This document shows positions 8,213-17,848 of a stretch of DNA of 54,236 nt, one piece after another (the first letter of the stretch is position 1; each line of letters begins with the position of its first letter). The notes beneath the pieces are model-generated. The model did no database searches and was not told where the DNA came from. It was given only the letters and a program-made list of their open reading frames with translations. The position numbers and the translations under genes were made by a program. Source of the DNA: Streptomyces sp. NP-1717. Its GTDB lineage: Bacteria; Actinomycetota; Actinomycetes; Streptomycetales; Streptomycetaceae. Location: assembly GCF_022695985.1 (NCBI RefSeq), contig NZ_JAAPBF010000030.1, positions 1 through 54,236 of the forward strand. The letters are read 5' to 3'.

Positions 8213-8854
8213 GTGAGCTACACGGGTGTCTGGTCGGTCGGCGCCGTGCCCGACGCCGAGGTCGCCGCGCTGCCCCGGCGGTTCGCGCATCTCGACGAGA
8301 CCTGGACCGTCCCGGACGGCTGCGCCGAGGACCTGGGCTGGTGGCTGGGCGGCGGCGACCGCGAACCGTACTTCACCCCCGAACCGACCGCCGCCGCCCA
8401 CCGCTTCGCCGCATTCGCGAGCGGCGGCGGCCCCTCCGCCCCCGCCGTGGTCGCCATGAAGGACGCGGCGACCGGCCTCCTCCACCGCGCCGCCGCCGAC
8501 GGGGGCGATCCGGACGCGCTGTTCGCCGTGGCTGTACGCAAGGGCGAGCCCGCCACCGCGCTCCACCACGGTCTCGGCGCCGAGGCGTCCTCCCGACTGC
8601 CGGGATGGTTCGGGGACTTCCTGCTCACCGCCGACGAGGCGCGGGCCGTCCTCCCCGGAGCCGAGTCCGTACTGGCCCTGACGGGACCCCGGCGGCGGGA
8701 GGTGATCGCCCGTATCGACTCCTGGGCGTACGCGATGACGGACGCGCCGGAGGGGGAGTTCGACGCCGCCGGGCTGCTGGCGGGGCCGCTGCGGGTGCTC
8801 CGGTACGCCGCCGCCCACGGCCTGGGCGTCGTCGCCGTGACCGAGAGCTACTGA
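8213..8854 (+). CDS. Hypothetical protein
   Basis: 213 residues with no signal peptide or membrane segment. It is Trp- and Ala-rich, with a conserved-looking centre (LPGWFGDFLLTADEA) and a final region DSWAYAMTDAPEGEFDAAGLL. GGGGAGG precedes the GTG at 8213, and codon usage fits a real gene. I do not recognise a family. Its last 7 bp overlap the end of the convergent AraC-type gene. Confidence 0.65.
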   Translation: MSYTGVWSVGAVPDAEVAALPRRFAHLDETWTVPDGCAEDLGWWLGGGDREPYFTPEPTAAAHRFAAFASGGGPSAPAVVAMKDAATGLLHRAAADGGDPDALFAVAVRKGEPATALHHGLGAEASSRLPGWFGDFLLTADEARAVLPGAESVLALTGPRRREVIARIDSWAYAMTDAPEGEFDAAGLLAGPLRVLRYAAAHGLGVVAVTESY

Positions 8855-9666
8855 AGAGAGTGCGCGTGCGCGTACGCCGTCGGCGGCACGCCCACCGTCG
8901 CCGTGAAGTCCCGCACCAGATGCGCCTGGTCGCTGTAGCCCAGCTCGGCCGCCAGCGCCGCCCAGTCGACCCCTTCGTGCGCCTCGGCGCGCTCCAGCGC
9001 GTCGTGGATGCGGTGGCGGAGGATGACCCACTTCGGCCCGACTCCCACATAGGTGGCGAACAGCCGTTGCAGCGAACGCACCGACAGTCCGGCCGCCGCC
9101 GCGAGCTGCGCCGCCCGCCGGATCGTACGGTCCTCGCCGACCAGCCCGACCACCCTCATCGCCTCGTCGGCCTGCGGATCCGGGCGCGCGCCCAGACCCA
9201 GCAGGTACGCGTCGAGCGCGGCGACCCGCGCGTCCTCGGCGGCCGGGTCCAGGACCGCGCCGACGTCCGCGCCGTCCGCGGGCAGCACCTCGGCGATCGG
9301 CACCCGCCGCCCTGACCACTCGGACACCGGCCACGCGGGCGCGAACGGCCGGAAGCCGCCGGCGCGGAACTTCACCCCGCACACCCGGCCGCGTCCCTCC
9401 AGCTTCTGTGTGAACAGTTCGAGCCCGATCCCCGCGACCTCGCCCCAGGGCGGGGCCGCGCCGAACCGCTGGAAGACGACGTTCACCGAAGGGTGCGGGA
9501 CGACGTGGGAGGCGTACGGCTCCGACAGATCCCAGTCGATCAGCCAGTACAGCTCCACGTAACGGCGCAGCTCCGGCGCCGGCAGGCGGCGGCGGAAATC
9601 GGCCCGCGCGAAGAGCCCGGGGGCGTCGACGATGCCGCGGGTGTCGCGCCGCGGAGCTGCTGTCAT
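8848..9666 (-). CDS. AraC family transcriptional regulator
   Basis: 272-residue regulator. The N-terminal half (LRRYVELYWLIDWDL ... PHPSVNVVF) is the sensor region seen in the DUF6597-type AraC proteins. The C-terminal 95 residues hold two helix-turn-helix motifs (AAGLSVRSLQRLFATYVGVGP and the second including LGYSDQAHLVRDF). It is divergent from the TIGR03086 gene with only 63 bp between the starts, so that gene is the natural candidate target. AGGA lies just ahead of the ATG at 9666. Ligand unknown. Confidence 0.88.
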   Translation of the reverse strand: MTAAPRRDTRGIVDAPGLFARADFRRRLPAPELRRYVELYWLIDWDLSEPYASHVVPHPSVNVVFQRFGAAPPWGEVAGIGLELFTQKLEGRGRVCGVKFRAGGFRPFAPAWPVSEWSGRRVPIAEVLPADGADVGAVLDPAAEDARVAALDAYLLGLGARPDPQADEAMRVVGLVGEDRTIRRAAQLAAAAGLSVRSLQRLFATYVGVGPKWVILRHRIHDALERAEAHEGVDWAALAAELGYSDQAHLVRDFTATVGVPPTAYAHAHSLQ

Positions 9667-9729
9667 GGCGGGATCCTATGTCGCGTTTGTTCAATACGCG
9701 GGAGGGGCGACGACCCTAGCTTGGGTGCC

Positions 9730-10308
9730 ATGGACGACAAGATCAGCACCCTCCTCGAAGCGGCCGCGTCCGACGCCCTGCCGGTGCTGCGCGGTGTGCG
9801 CGACGACCAGCTCACCCTGCCCACCCCCTGCGCCGAGTACGACGTGCACGGCCTGCTCGACCACCTCTTCCAGGTGATCACCAACTTCCAGGTGCTCGCT
9901 GGCAAGGGCGACTCGGACTTCGGCTCGCCGCCCGAGCGACTGGCGGACGACCGGCGCGAGCGGTTCGCCGCCGAGATCGGCGGGCTGATCGAGGCGTGGG
10001 CCGCGCCGGGCGCGGAGGACGGTGTCACCGGGGCCATGAACATGCCCGCGCGGACCGTCGGCGCGATGGCGCTCGGCGATCTGACCGTGCACTCCTGGGA
10101 TCTGGCGCGCGCGACCGGGCAGCCGTACGAGCCGGACGCCGCCGTCGTAAGGATGCTGGGCGTCGAGTTCGCCGCGCTGGCACCGACGGCCCGGTCGATG
10201 AACGTCTTCGGCGAGCCGTTCCCGGTGAACGGGGACGTCACGCCGTTCGAGTCCCTGCTGGCCGAGACCGGGCGTGACCCGGGGTGGCGGCCGCCGGCCG
10301 GCGGGTGA
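9730..10308 (+). CDS. TIGR03086-type metal-binding protein (DinB/mycothiol superfamily)
   Basis: 192-residue member of the maleylpyruvate isomerase/DinB-like metalloenzyme group. Motifs are LPTPCAEYDVHGLLDHLF near the N-terminus, with the first metal His, and GDLTVHSWDLARATGQP, with the second. Such proteins are thought to use mycothiol in actinobacteria; the substrate is not known. The ATG at 9730 lacks a clear Shine-Dalgarno sequence. TAGCTT at 9717-9722 would suit a -10 for a leaderless message. It is divergent from an AraC regulator that may control it. Confidence 0.82.
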   Translation: MDDKISTLLEAAASDALPVLRGVRDDQLTLPTPCAEYDVHGLLDHLFQVITNFQVLAGKGDSDFGSPPERLADDRRERFAAEIGGLIEAWAAPGAEDGVTGAMNMPARTVGAMALGDLTVHSWDLARATGQPYEPDAAVVRMLGVEFAALAPTARSMNVFGEPFPVNGDVTPFESLLAETGRDPGWRPPAGG

Positions 10309-10323
10309 GCCGCGCTCGGCCTC

Positions 10324-10344
10324 CTGAGCCACGCCTGCGCTCAG
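10324..10344. terminator. Short hairpin between convergent genes
   Basis: CTGAGC (10324-10329) and GCTCAG (10339-10344) with a 9-nt loop, overlapping the stop of the giant ATPase gene. A weak terminator candidate only. Confidence 0.35.
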
Positions 10345-13300
10345 CCGTCGGACGGCTCTGACGGGCCTGAGGGGCCTGACGGGCGGGCCCGGGTGATCGC
10401 CGACTCCACCGCCGCCACGCGGTCCGCCAGCAGGCCGAGTGCCGCGACCGCCCGTGTCACGGGGTCGCCCTCCGGGCCGCCGAGTGCCTGCCTCCGTACG
10501 TAGGCCGCCTTGATCTCCGCCCAGCGGGCGGCCTGTTCGGATGTCAGCGACGACCGCAGCTCGGCCAGCCGCAGCAGATTCGCCTCCGCGCCCGTGGTGA
10601 GGGTCTGGGCCTCGCCCGCGTAGTGGTCGTCGATGACGGCCGACAGCTCGGCGTCGTTCATCACCGGGTCGATCCGTGCCGCGATCTTGTTCATGTTGCG
10701 GTACGAGCCCTGGAGCTGGAACGGCGGTGCGGTGCGCGACTCGTCCGTCCGCGCCGCCGACGCGATGTACGCCTCGTTCACCGCGAGGACCGTGCGCCGG
10801 GCGGTCAGCAGATGCCGCAGTACGGCCAGGACACGGTCCAGCTCGGCGGGGGCGTACGGGTGGACGAGGGCCTCCGGCGTGGCGCCGGGGGCGCCGTCCG
10901 CGAGGCGCACCAGCACGTCGAGATCGCGCCGGTCGCGGCCCGCGAGGGGCGCGAGCACCGGGTTGGAGGTGAGCGCGTTCTCCACGAAGCTCAGCGCGAA
11001 CGCGTCCTCCTTGCCGGTCAGCACGTCGCCGAGGTTCCACACGTCCGCGCGGTTCGCGAGCATGTCGGGGACCCGGAAGCGCCCGCCGGTGCCGGTGTAC
11101 GGATTGCCGGCCATGCAGACCGCGAACCGCTTGCCCCGCAGGTCGTACGTGCGCGCCTCGCCCTCCCACACGCCCTCGATGCGGCGTTGCGCGTCGCACA
11201 GCGCGATGAACTTCTGGAGCAGCTCCGGTGACGTGTGCTGGATGTCGTCCAGGTACAGAAGGGTGTTGCTGCCCGCGGCCAGCGCGAAGTTGATCTTCTC
11301 GACCTCCTGGCGCGCGGTGGCGTTCGGCGCCTCGGCCGGGTCGAGCGAGGTGACCGAGTGGCCGAGCGCGGGACCGTCGACCTTCACCAGGAGCAGGCCG
11401 AGCCGGTCGGCGACGTACTCCATGAGCGTCGTCTTGCCGTAGCCGGGCGGTGAGACGAGCAGCAGCAGGCCGTTGGTGTCGGTGCGCCTGCTGTCGTCGG
11501 AGGTGCCGAGCTGCTTGGCGAGGTTGTCGCCGATGAGCGGCAGATAGACCTCGTCGATGAGCCGGTTCCGTACGAAGGAGGACATGACGCGGGGACGGAA
11601 CTCGTCCAGCCGCAGCCGGGCCCGTTCGGTGGTCACCAGGGCGGTGCGCTGCCGCTGGTAGGCGCGGAAACCGGGCACGGTGTGCTCGCGGAAGTTCCGC
11701 GTCCTGAAGAGGAGTTCGTCGATCCGTACGGTCATCCGGCGGCCGGTGACGCGCGGATGGCTGCCGAGCAGACCGTCGACCTCGGTGGTGAGGTCCGCCG
11801 TGGAGGCGTACCGGTCGAGCTCCGGGCAGAGCGCGACGGCGACCGCCTCGGCCAGGTCGCCCGCGTCGGCCGGCTCGCCGGACGCGGGGCCGCACGAGGC
11901 GCTGTAGGAGGTGAGCCACGCCTCCACGAGCTGGCGCCGGGCGGCGAGGCCGTCGTCCCGCGCCTGCTTCAGGTCCTCGGTGAGGGCGGGGCCGCCGGGG
12001 GAGCGGTGGAAGCCGTCGAGCAGCGCGCGGGCAGCCGCGCCGGTGACGAAACCGGGCGGGCCGCTCGTCAGCTCCTCGAAGAGGTAGTCGGCCACGTGGC
12101 GGGGTTCGACAGCCGTGTCGGCGCAGTGCGCGCCGAAGTCCCGTACCGCCGACGCCACCTCCGTACGGAAGGCGTCGATCCCGACAGCGGGCCCGAACGT
12201 CTCGCGCACGCGCGCCAGCGACACCGCCCGGCGGGTCCAGTCCTCCCTCGCCCGGTCCGTCACGCCGTGCGCCCAGAACAGTTGCGCCGCCGCGCGGGCC
12301 GCGGGCGGGTGGCGCAGCAGACCCGCCTCGTCGTGCAGACGCAGCAGCGCGGTGAGGACCGCCGTCGCGTCCTGGTCGTGGACGCCGCGCTGGTGCCCCT
12401 CGTCGTACGCGGCCTCCGCCGCCGCGCGGACGAGCGCCGGGAGGTCGTCGGCGTCCCGGAGCCCGGCCGCGCCGTGTTCGGCCAGCAGACGGGCGGCCAG
12501 ATGCTCGGCGCGGTAGACCTCGGGGGACTCGGAGGGCAGCAGTTGGTTCCAGTACGGGCGGGTGGCCTCGAACGCCGGGTCCGTGACGGGGGCGCGGTAG
12601 TCCGTGCCGGTGAGCGCGAGCGCCGTGCGGTCGCCGTGCGGGACGAGGGTCAGCTCCGGCGTGCGGGTGTTGACCGCGAAGGTGTGGCGGCCGAGCCGGA
12701 TCGTGGCGCCGCCGTCCGCGTACAGGTCGGTGCGGTCGCGCAGGGCGCGCGCCGCCTCCTGGCGGGCCGAGGTGAGCCGGCCGTCCAGCTCCTCCGCCCG
12801 CACCCGGTCGCCCAGCTCCCGCAGCTCGCCGGCCGTGCGGCGGACCTTGGCGACCATCGGGTCGGACGCGAAGTAGGTGTTGACGGCGTCGGTGTCGGCG
12901 AGCGAGGAGAGCCTGCGGGTGATCGAGCCGAGTACGCGCACGGCCGAGTCGGCCAGCCGCTCGGCGCGCCGGGCGCGGGCGTCCTGAAGGCTCTGCCTGC
13001 GGGCGGCGAACGCCTCGTAGACCTCGGTGCGCTTGGCCTCCAGCTCGGCGAGGAAACCCTCGTACTCGACGAACCGGGACTCCAGGTCCTCCAACTGAAG
13101 CAGCAGCGCGGCCAGTTGCTCGTCGCAGCTCTCCGGGGTGTCGGCGGCGGCGAGCGCGCCGGTCACCGCCTGCCCCAGCAGGGAGAACTCGGCGGCGAAT
13201 TCGGCGCGGCCCTCGTGGTCGAGGAGTTCGGAGCGGCGCGCTTCGAGCGTGGCGCGGGCGCGGTTGACGCCGCCGAGCACCTCCGCGACGCGCTCCAGGA

Positions 13301-15332
13301 CGGAGGTGCGGACGACGGTGTCGCCGATGTCGAGTCCCGTGACGACGTCGGTGACGCTCCGCAGCCCGGCGGCGTGCTCCCGCAGGCGGTCGGCGACGGG
13401 CGCGGCCTCGGCGACCGTGGTGATGGCCGCGGCGTCGGCCGTCAGCCGCTCGACCTCGGCGTGGTGGCCGGTGAAGGCGTCCTCGCGTCCGAGGAAGGCG
13501 ACGGCGCGGCGCGCGGCGGCCTCGATGTCGCCCTCGGTCGCCGCGACGAGGGAGTCGATCCGGTCGGTGTCCGCGTACCGCATCTCCTTCAGCGTCACCA
13601 AGTGACCCTGCGCGCGCCGGAGTTCGGTGAGCCGGTCCACCCAGTCGGCCGCGCTGCGGGGTGCCTCGCCGCGGACGCGGCGCACGAGCGCGGTGACCTT
13701 GGCGGCGGACTCGGTGAGCGCCTCGGCGGCCCGCTCGGTCAGGGTCCGAACGGTCTCGAACTCGCCGAGCACCTGCTCGGCGGTGGTCCTGATCTCGGCC
13801 AGCAGCTCGTGCGGGGCGTCCAGTTCGGGGTCGGTCAGCCAGTGGTGACGGTCGGCGGCGCGGGCGCAGGCCGTGACGAGGGAGGCGTAGGCGGCCGTCG
13901 TCGGCGTCGCGGTGGGTGCCGTCGTCCCGGCGACCGCGCGGGCGATCGACAGACAGTCCGCGATGCCGCGCACGAGATCGGCGTTGCCGACACGGGCGAG
14001 GGGCCCGGTGCCGGCGGGGCGGGCGGCGGCGTAGGTGTCGGAGACGTACGGCGAGTGCCAGAGCTGGAGGGGATGCACCCGCGCGGGCTCCGTCGCGGCG
14101 CGCAGGGTCATGAGGGTGCCGTCGTCGAAGACGGCGTACCCGGAGCCGGTCAGCGGCGCCGCCGCCTCCTTACGGATGACGTTGTACGGCAGGAGGAGAG
14201 CACGGCCCTCGGCACGGTCCTGGAAGACGTACAGCACGTCCTCCCCGTTCGGCGAGGACACCGCCCGCTCGAACTCCAGGTCTCCGGCGGATCCCTCTCC
14301 GGCGTCGGTGTCCGTGTCGAAGGTTTTGGCGGTGTCGGTGGCCGCCAGGTAGCAGCCGCCCGGGAAGACGATGCCCTGGTCCTCGGGGAGACGGCGGCAG
14401 GAACGGCCGATGCCGTCGAGACGGGTCACCTTCCCGGTGAGGGTGTTGAGGACGAGATGCCGCCACGCGTCCTCCTTGTAAGGACGCACGCGCAGCAGGA
14501 GCAGCGGGCCCACGCGCGCGTGGGTGACATCGGCGTCGGCGAGGGACTGGAGGGGTTCGGTGACGGGCTCGGAGTAGATGCCCTCGGCCGTCTCCGTGTC
14601 GTCCGCCGCCTTGAGGGTGAGGGAGCCGCCCACCGTGGAGACGTAGGCCTCGCCGCCGACGCGGATGTGCGGGTGACGGCCGAGTACGTGGTCGTCGCGG
14701 GTGGCGGCCGTCCACTCCATGTCGTGCGACGGCGGGAAGACATGGTCCCGGTCGCCGCGCGCGTCCAGGAACTGTGCGGTGCCGTCGGTGCGCAGCGCCC
14801 AGCGCAGTACGCGGATGTCGTCGGCCTTCTCGCCGGTACGGAAGACGGCCAGCAGCTTGCCGCCGAGATGGCGCAGGCGCAGCAGCCGGGCGTCGCGGTA
14901 GTAGCGGAACAGCGCGCCCAGCTCTCTTACGAAGGCGGGGTCGTCGAGCAGTCCGGGGACCGCGTCCTCGGGGAGCGGGTCGAGCGCGCGGTCGTGGAGG
15001 GCGAAGACGTCGGCGACCGCGATCTCGGGGCCCCGGCCGGCCGTGGTGGTGTCGACGGCGTGCCCGAAGAGCAGCGCGTCGCCGACCGCGACGATGTCGC
15101 GGGGCACGCTCGCGTGCGGCGTCCGGACCTGTCCGGTGCCGGTGAGCCGCAGCTCGGTGGAGCCGAAGGACTCGGTACGGCGCGAGTTGAGCGCTTCCGT
15201 ACGGAGGGCGAGCTCGCCGCCCCGGGCGGCGAGCCGGTCCCGCAGCACCTCGTAGGCACCGGCGTCGATCCGGGTCCCGGTGCCGGTGCCGTTGCCGGCG
15301 GGCGCGCCCGCCTCGTTGGCCGTCGTCGTCAT
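10341..15332 (-). CDS. Giant AAA+ ATPase ('DNA repair ATPase' family, DUF3686-like)
   Basis: 1663-residue cytoplasmic protein, the largest gene in the window. About residues 30-430 look beta-rich. Residues 480-870 are long charged helices likely to form coiled coils (for example LEDLESRFVEYEG near 750). An AAA+ module occupies roughly 1240-1600, with Walker A PPGYGKT near 1295-1301, Walker B LLYLDDIQ near 1355-1362 and a sensor-1 MAGNPYTGTGGRF. The AGNP...RF pattern is closer to MoxR/midasin-type ATPases than to SMC proteins. I recall relatives annotated as ATPases involved in DNA repair, but no repair motif is visible. GGGAG precedes the ATG at 15332. It is the last gene of the unit that includes a flotillin, 438 bp downstream of it. 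Confidence 0.85.
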   Translation of the reverse strand: MTTTANEAGAPAGNGTGTGTRIDAGAYEVLRDRLAARGGELALRTEALNSRRTESFGSTELRLTGTGQVRTPHASVPRDIVAVGDALLFGHAVDTTTAGRGPEIAVADVFALHDRALDPLPEDAVPGLLDDPAFVRELGALFRYYRDARLLRLRHLGGKLLAVFRTGEKADDIRVLRWALRTDGTAQFLDARGDRDHVFPPSHDMEWTAATRDDHVLGRHPHIRVGGEAYVSTVGGSLTLKAADDTETAEGIYSEPVTEPLQSLADADVTHARVGPLLLLRVRPYKEDAWRHLVLNTLTGKVTRLDGIGRSCRRLPEDQGIVFPGGCYLAATDTAKTFDTDTDAGEGSAGDLEFERAVSSPNGEDVLYVFQDRAEGRALLLPYNVIRKEAAAPLTGSGYAVFDDGTLMTLRAATEPARVHPLQLWHSPYVSDTYAAARPAGTGPLARVGNADLVRGIADCLSIARAVAGTTAPTATPTTAAYASLVTACARAADRHHWLTDPELDAPHELLAEIRTTAEQVLGEFETVRTLTERAAEALTESAAKVTALVRRVRGEAPRSAADWVDRLTELRRAQGHLVTLKEMRYADTDRIDSLVAATEGDIEAAARRAVAFLGREDAFTGHHAEVERLTADAAAITTVAEAAPVADRLREHAAGLRSVTDVVTGLDIGDTVVRTSVLERVAEVLGGVNRARATLEARRSELLDHEGRAEFAAEFSLLGQAVTGALAAADTPESCDEQLAALLLQLEDLESRFVEYEGFLAELEAKRTEVYEAFAARRQSLQDARARRAERLADSAVRVLGSITRRLSSLADTDAVNTYFASDPMVAKVRRTAGELRELGDRVRAEELDGRLTSARQEAARALRDRTDLYADGGATIRLGRHTFAVNTRTPELTLVPHGDRTALALTGTDYRAPVTDPAFEATRPYWNQLLPSESPEVYRAEHLAARLLAEHGAAGLRDADDLPALVRAAAEAAYDEGHQRGVHDQDATAVLTALLRLHDEAGLLRHPPAARAAAQLFWAHGVTDRAREDWTRRAVSLARVRETFGPAVGIDAFRTEVASAVRDFGAHCADTAVEPRHVADYLFEELTSGPPGFVTGAAARALLDGFHRSPGGPALTEDLKQARDDGLAARRQLVEAWLTSYSASCGPASGEPADAGDLAEAVAVALCPELDRYASTADLTTEVDGLLGSHPRVTGRRMTVRIDELLFRTRNFREHTVPGFRAYQRQRTALVTTERARLRLDEFRPRVMSSFVRNRLIDEVYLPLIGDNLAKQLGTSDDSRRTDTNGLLLLVSPPGYGKTTLMEYVADRLGLLLVKVDGPALGHSVTSLDPAEAPNATARQEVEKINFALAAGSNTLLYLDDIQHTSPELLQKFIALCDAQRRIEGVWEGEARTYDLRGKRFAVCMAGNPYTGTGGRFRVPDMLANRADVWNLGDVLTGKEDAFALSFVENALTSNPVLAPLAGRDRRDLDVLVRLADGAPGATPEALVHPYAPAELDRVLAVLRHLLTARRTVLAVNEAYIASAARTDESRTAPPFQLQGSYRNMNKIAARIDPVMNDAELSAVIDDHYAGEAQTLTTGAEANLLRLAELRSSLTSEQAARWAEIKAAYVRRQALGGPEGDPVTRAVAALGLLADRVAAVESAITRARPSGPSGPSEPSDG

Positions 15333-15770
15333 CTGTGGTCACTCCCTGCGGGTTCTGCGAAAAGGAGCCGGGGCCGCCACACCCCCGTGGCGGCGGCCCC
15401 GACCGGTCATGGCCCGCCGCCCGCGCCCCGTGCGCCGGTCGGACGGGCTTCGGCCCCTGCGCGGGCGGCGCGCTGCCAGGGCCGGAGTCGGCGCTTGGTC
15501 CGCGTTCCGGCCGGCCCGTGGTGCTCACGTGCCGCCCCTGCGGGTGGCGCGCCGCCCGAGTCGGCCTCGTACGGCCGATCCGTGCGCCGCGCCGACGGGC
15601 TTCGGCGGTTCGGTGGCGGCCGTGTTCCGCCCTTCGGGGCGGGGTCCGAAGCCGGCCGTGCGGCCGGTTCGTGCGCCGCCCTGTCCAGGGCTTCGGCCGC
15701 TCCGTCGCGGTCACGGGCCCCGCCAACGCGGGCGGACCGAATCGGCGTCGTGCCCGGCGGGTCGTGGGCG
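15333..15770. other. 438-bp non-coding spacer with degenerate repeats
   Basis: No convincing gene lies between the flotillin and the giant ATPase. Open frames here lack ribosome sites and encode Arg/Pro/Gly strings. The spacer holds a degenerate 25-nt motif of the form GTGCGCCG...GACGGGCTTCGGC at 15430-15454 and 15582-15606 (21 of 25 identical), with a looser copy at 15671-15697. It may contain a promoter for the ATPase gene or be repeat-derived DNA. Confidence 0.5.
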
Positions 15771-17804
15771 TCAGGACTTGTTGAGCGTGCCGTTCAGCTT
15801 CGCCGCCGGGTCGGCAGCGGCCCCGCCCGTACCGCTCAGCTCCGTGAGCGGCATGTCCGCGAGGCCCAGCTGCTTCGCCTTGTCCAGCAGTTCGCCCAGC
15901 TGGCCGCCGCGCGACCCCGTGCCGCCGTCCGATGCCATCAGTTTCGTCAGCAGCGCCGACACGGTCAGATTCCGTACGTCGGCCGTCGACACCGAGCCGA
16001 GCATCTTCGCCAGGTCGTCCGTGAAGCTCGCCGACCCGTCCAGCCACGGCCCCGCCAGCGTCCGCGCGGTGTCCGAGTGCTCCATGAAGCCGTCCAGGCC
16101 CTTGCCGAAGGAGATCGACGAGACCAGCCGGTCGAAGAAGACGGTGTCCCCGCCGACGATGTTGATGTCCGCGCTCTCCAGCCCCGTCGCCAGCACCGCG
16201 GCCTGCGCTTCGGCGACCTGCCGCCGCGTCTCCAGGCCCGCGAGCCGGACCTCCTTGTCCGCCTCCAGGCGCAGCCGGTACTCCTCGTGGCCCCGCGACG
16301 CCTCGTCCAGCGCGGCCATCGCCGCCGCCTTCTCGGTCAGCCCCGCCGCCTCGGCGCGCAGCCGCGCCTCCGTCGCCCCGGCCTCCGCGAGGCCGGCCTT
16401 CTCGACCGCGTCGGCCTCCTTCTCCCGTACCTGCACCGCCGCCAGCCCGACGGCCGCCGTCTCCGCCTGGATGCCCTCCGCGAGGCGCGTCTTGGCCTGG
16501 GCCTCCAGATCCGCCGCCTTCACCCGCGCCTCGGCGAGCGTGATCTGCTCGGCGGCCCGGTGGACCGCCGCCTGCTCGGCCGCCTCGGCTCCCTTGATGT
16601 CCTTGACCAGCTTCTCCTGCGCCTCGGCCTCCGCCGCGATGACGATCGCCTGACGGTCGCGCTCGGCGGACTCCACGGCACGCAGCCGCTTGATGGACTC
16701 CTCCTGCTCGGCGACCGTACGGTCCACGGCGATCCGCTCGCGGATCACCTCGGCGATCTCCCTGCGCTCCGTCTCGACCTCCTTCTCGGCCGAGATACGG
16801 GTCAGTTCGGTCTCCCGCTCGCGCGCGATGACCTCAAGGAGACGGTCCTTCTCGATGCGCTCGGTCTCGATGGCGATGACCCGCTCGCGGTTCTTCTCGG
16901 CGACGGCGACCTCGCGCGCCTGGTTCTCGCGCTGGACGCCGAGCTGCTCCTCCGTACTGAGGAAGGCGCTCTGCGCCCGCAGCCGCTCCTCCTCACGTAC
17001 CCGCGCCGTCTCGGCCTCCTCACGGGCCCGCACGGTGTCGATCTCGCGCTTCTGCTTGATCTCGGCGTCGGCCTGACGGCGCTCCAGCTCCAGGATGGCC
17101 TCGCGGGCGTCGACGTTCTGGCGGGTCGTCTCCTTCTCCTCGGTGCGCCGGAACTCGTTGGTGCGTACGTGCTCGATGGCCGTCAGTTCGGTGATCTTCC
17201 GGATGCCCTGGGCGTCCAGGATGTTGTTGGTGTCGAGCTGCGCGAGGGGCGTCTGCTCCAGGTAGTCGATCGCCGCGTCCTCCAGGCTGTAGCCGTTGAG
17301 GTCGGTGCCGATGACCTGGATGATGCGGTCCCTGAACTCGTCCCGCTTGGTGTAGAGATCGGTGAAGTCGAGCTGCTTGCCGACCGTCTTCAGCGCCTCG
17401 GAGAACTTGGCGTTGAACAGCTCCTGCAGCGTCTCCTTGTCGCTGGCCCGCGCGGTGCCGATGGCCTGGGCGACCTTGATGACGTCCTCGGTGGTCTTGT
17501 TGACCCGGACGAAGAACGAGATCCGGATGTCGGCGCGGATGTTGTCGCGGCAGATCAGTCCGTCCCGCCCGGTGCGGGTGATGTCGATGGCCTTGACGGA
17601 GATGTCCATCGTCTCGGCCTTGTGGAGTACCGGCAGGACGACCTGGCCGGTGAAGGTGACATCGACCTTCCGCATCTTCGAGACGATCAGCGCCTTGCCC
17701 TGTTCGACCTTGCGGAAGAGCCGGCTGATGATCAGGAGCAGGGTCACTGTGATGAGCAGGACGACGGCGACGAGCACGCCGACGCCCAGGGTGATGGCAT
17801 CCAT
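15771..17804 (-). CDS. Flotillin/SPFH domain membrane scaffold protein
   Basis: 677-residue flotillin-like protein. An N-terminal membrane helix (residues 5-28) is followed by an SPFH/Band-7 domain (about 30-215, with VEQGKALIVSKM and YSLEDAAIDYLEQTP). A very long coiled coil follows (about 215-510), with dense Glu/Ala/Arg heptads. The C-terminal region contains TGLESADINIVGGDTVFFD and a Gly/Ala-rich tail. This is the YqiK/FloT arrangement: a membrane-microdomain scaffold forming ring-like oligomers. It is preceded by a YqiJ/NfeD-like gene (as in E. coli yqiJ-yqiK and B. subtilis yuaF-floT) and followed by the giant AAA+ gene. A four-copy 15-bp tandem repeat lies 45-104 nt upstream of its start. 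Confidence 0.93.
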   Translation of the reverse strand: MDAITLGVGVLVAVVLLITVTLLLIISRLFRKVEQGKALIVSKMRKVDVTFTGQVVLPVLHKAETMDISVKAIDITRTGRDGLICRDNIRADIRISFFVRVNKTTEDVIKVAQAIGTARASDKETLQELFNAKFSEALKTVGKQLDFTDLYTKRDEFRDRIIQVIGTDLNGYSLEDAAIDYLEQTPLAQLDTNNILDAQGIRKITELTAIEHVRTNEFRRTEEKETTRQNVDAREAILELERRQADAEIKQKREIDTVRAREEAETARVREEERLRAQSAFLSTEEQLGVQRENQAREVAVAEKNRERVIAIETERIEKDRLLEVIARERETELTRISAEKEVETERREIAEVIRERIAVDRTVAEQEESIKRLRAVESAERDRQAIVIAAEAEAQEKLVKDIKGAEAAEQAAVHRAAEQITLAEARVKAADLEAQAKTRLAEGIQAETAAVGLAAVQVREKEADAVEKAGLAEAGATEARLRAEAAGLTEKAAAMAALDEASRGHEEYRLRLEADKEVRLAGLETRRQVAEAQAAVLATGLESADINIVGGDTVFFDRLVSSISFGKGLDGFMEHSDTARTLAGPWLDGSASFTDDLAKMLGSVSTADVRNLTVSALLTKLMASDGGTGSRGGQLGELLDKAKQLGLADMPLTELSGTGGAAADPAAKLNGTLNKS

Positions 17805-17848
17805 GAGTAGTCCTTGCGTGGAGGCATGAGGGCCCGACCGACGAGGAT

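Noticed and set aside
7529..9694. 721-codon frame on the minus strand
   Set aside because: Runs across the GNAT, hypothetical and AraC genes in a different frame, giving Arg/Gly/Pro-rich sequence with no domain.
11682..17810. 2042-codon open frame on the plus strand
   Set aside because: It is antisense to the giant ATPase and flotillin genes, which have clear domains and ribosome sites. Long antisense frames are expected in very GC-rich coding DNA.
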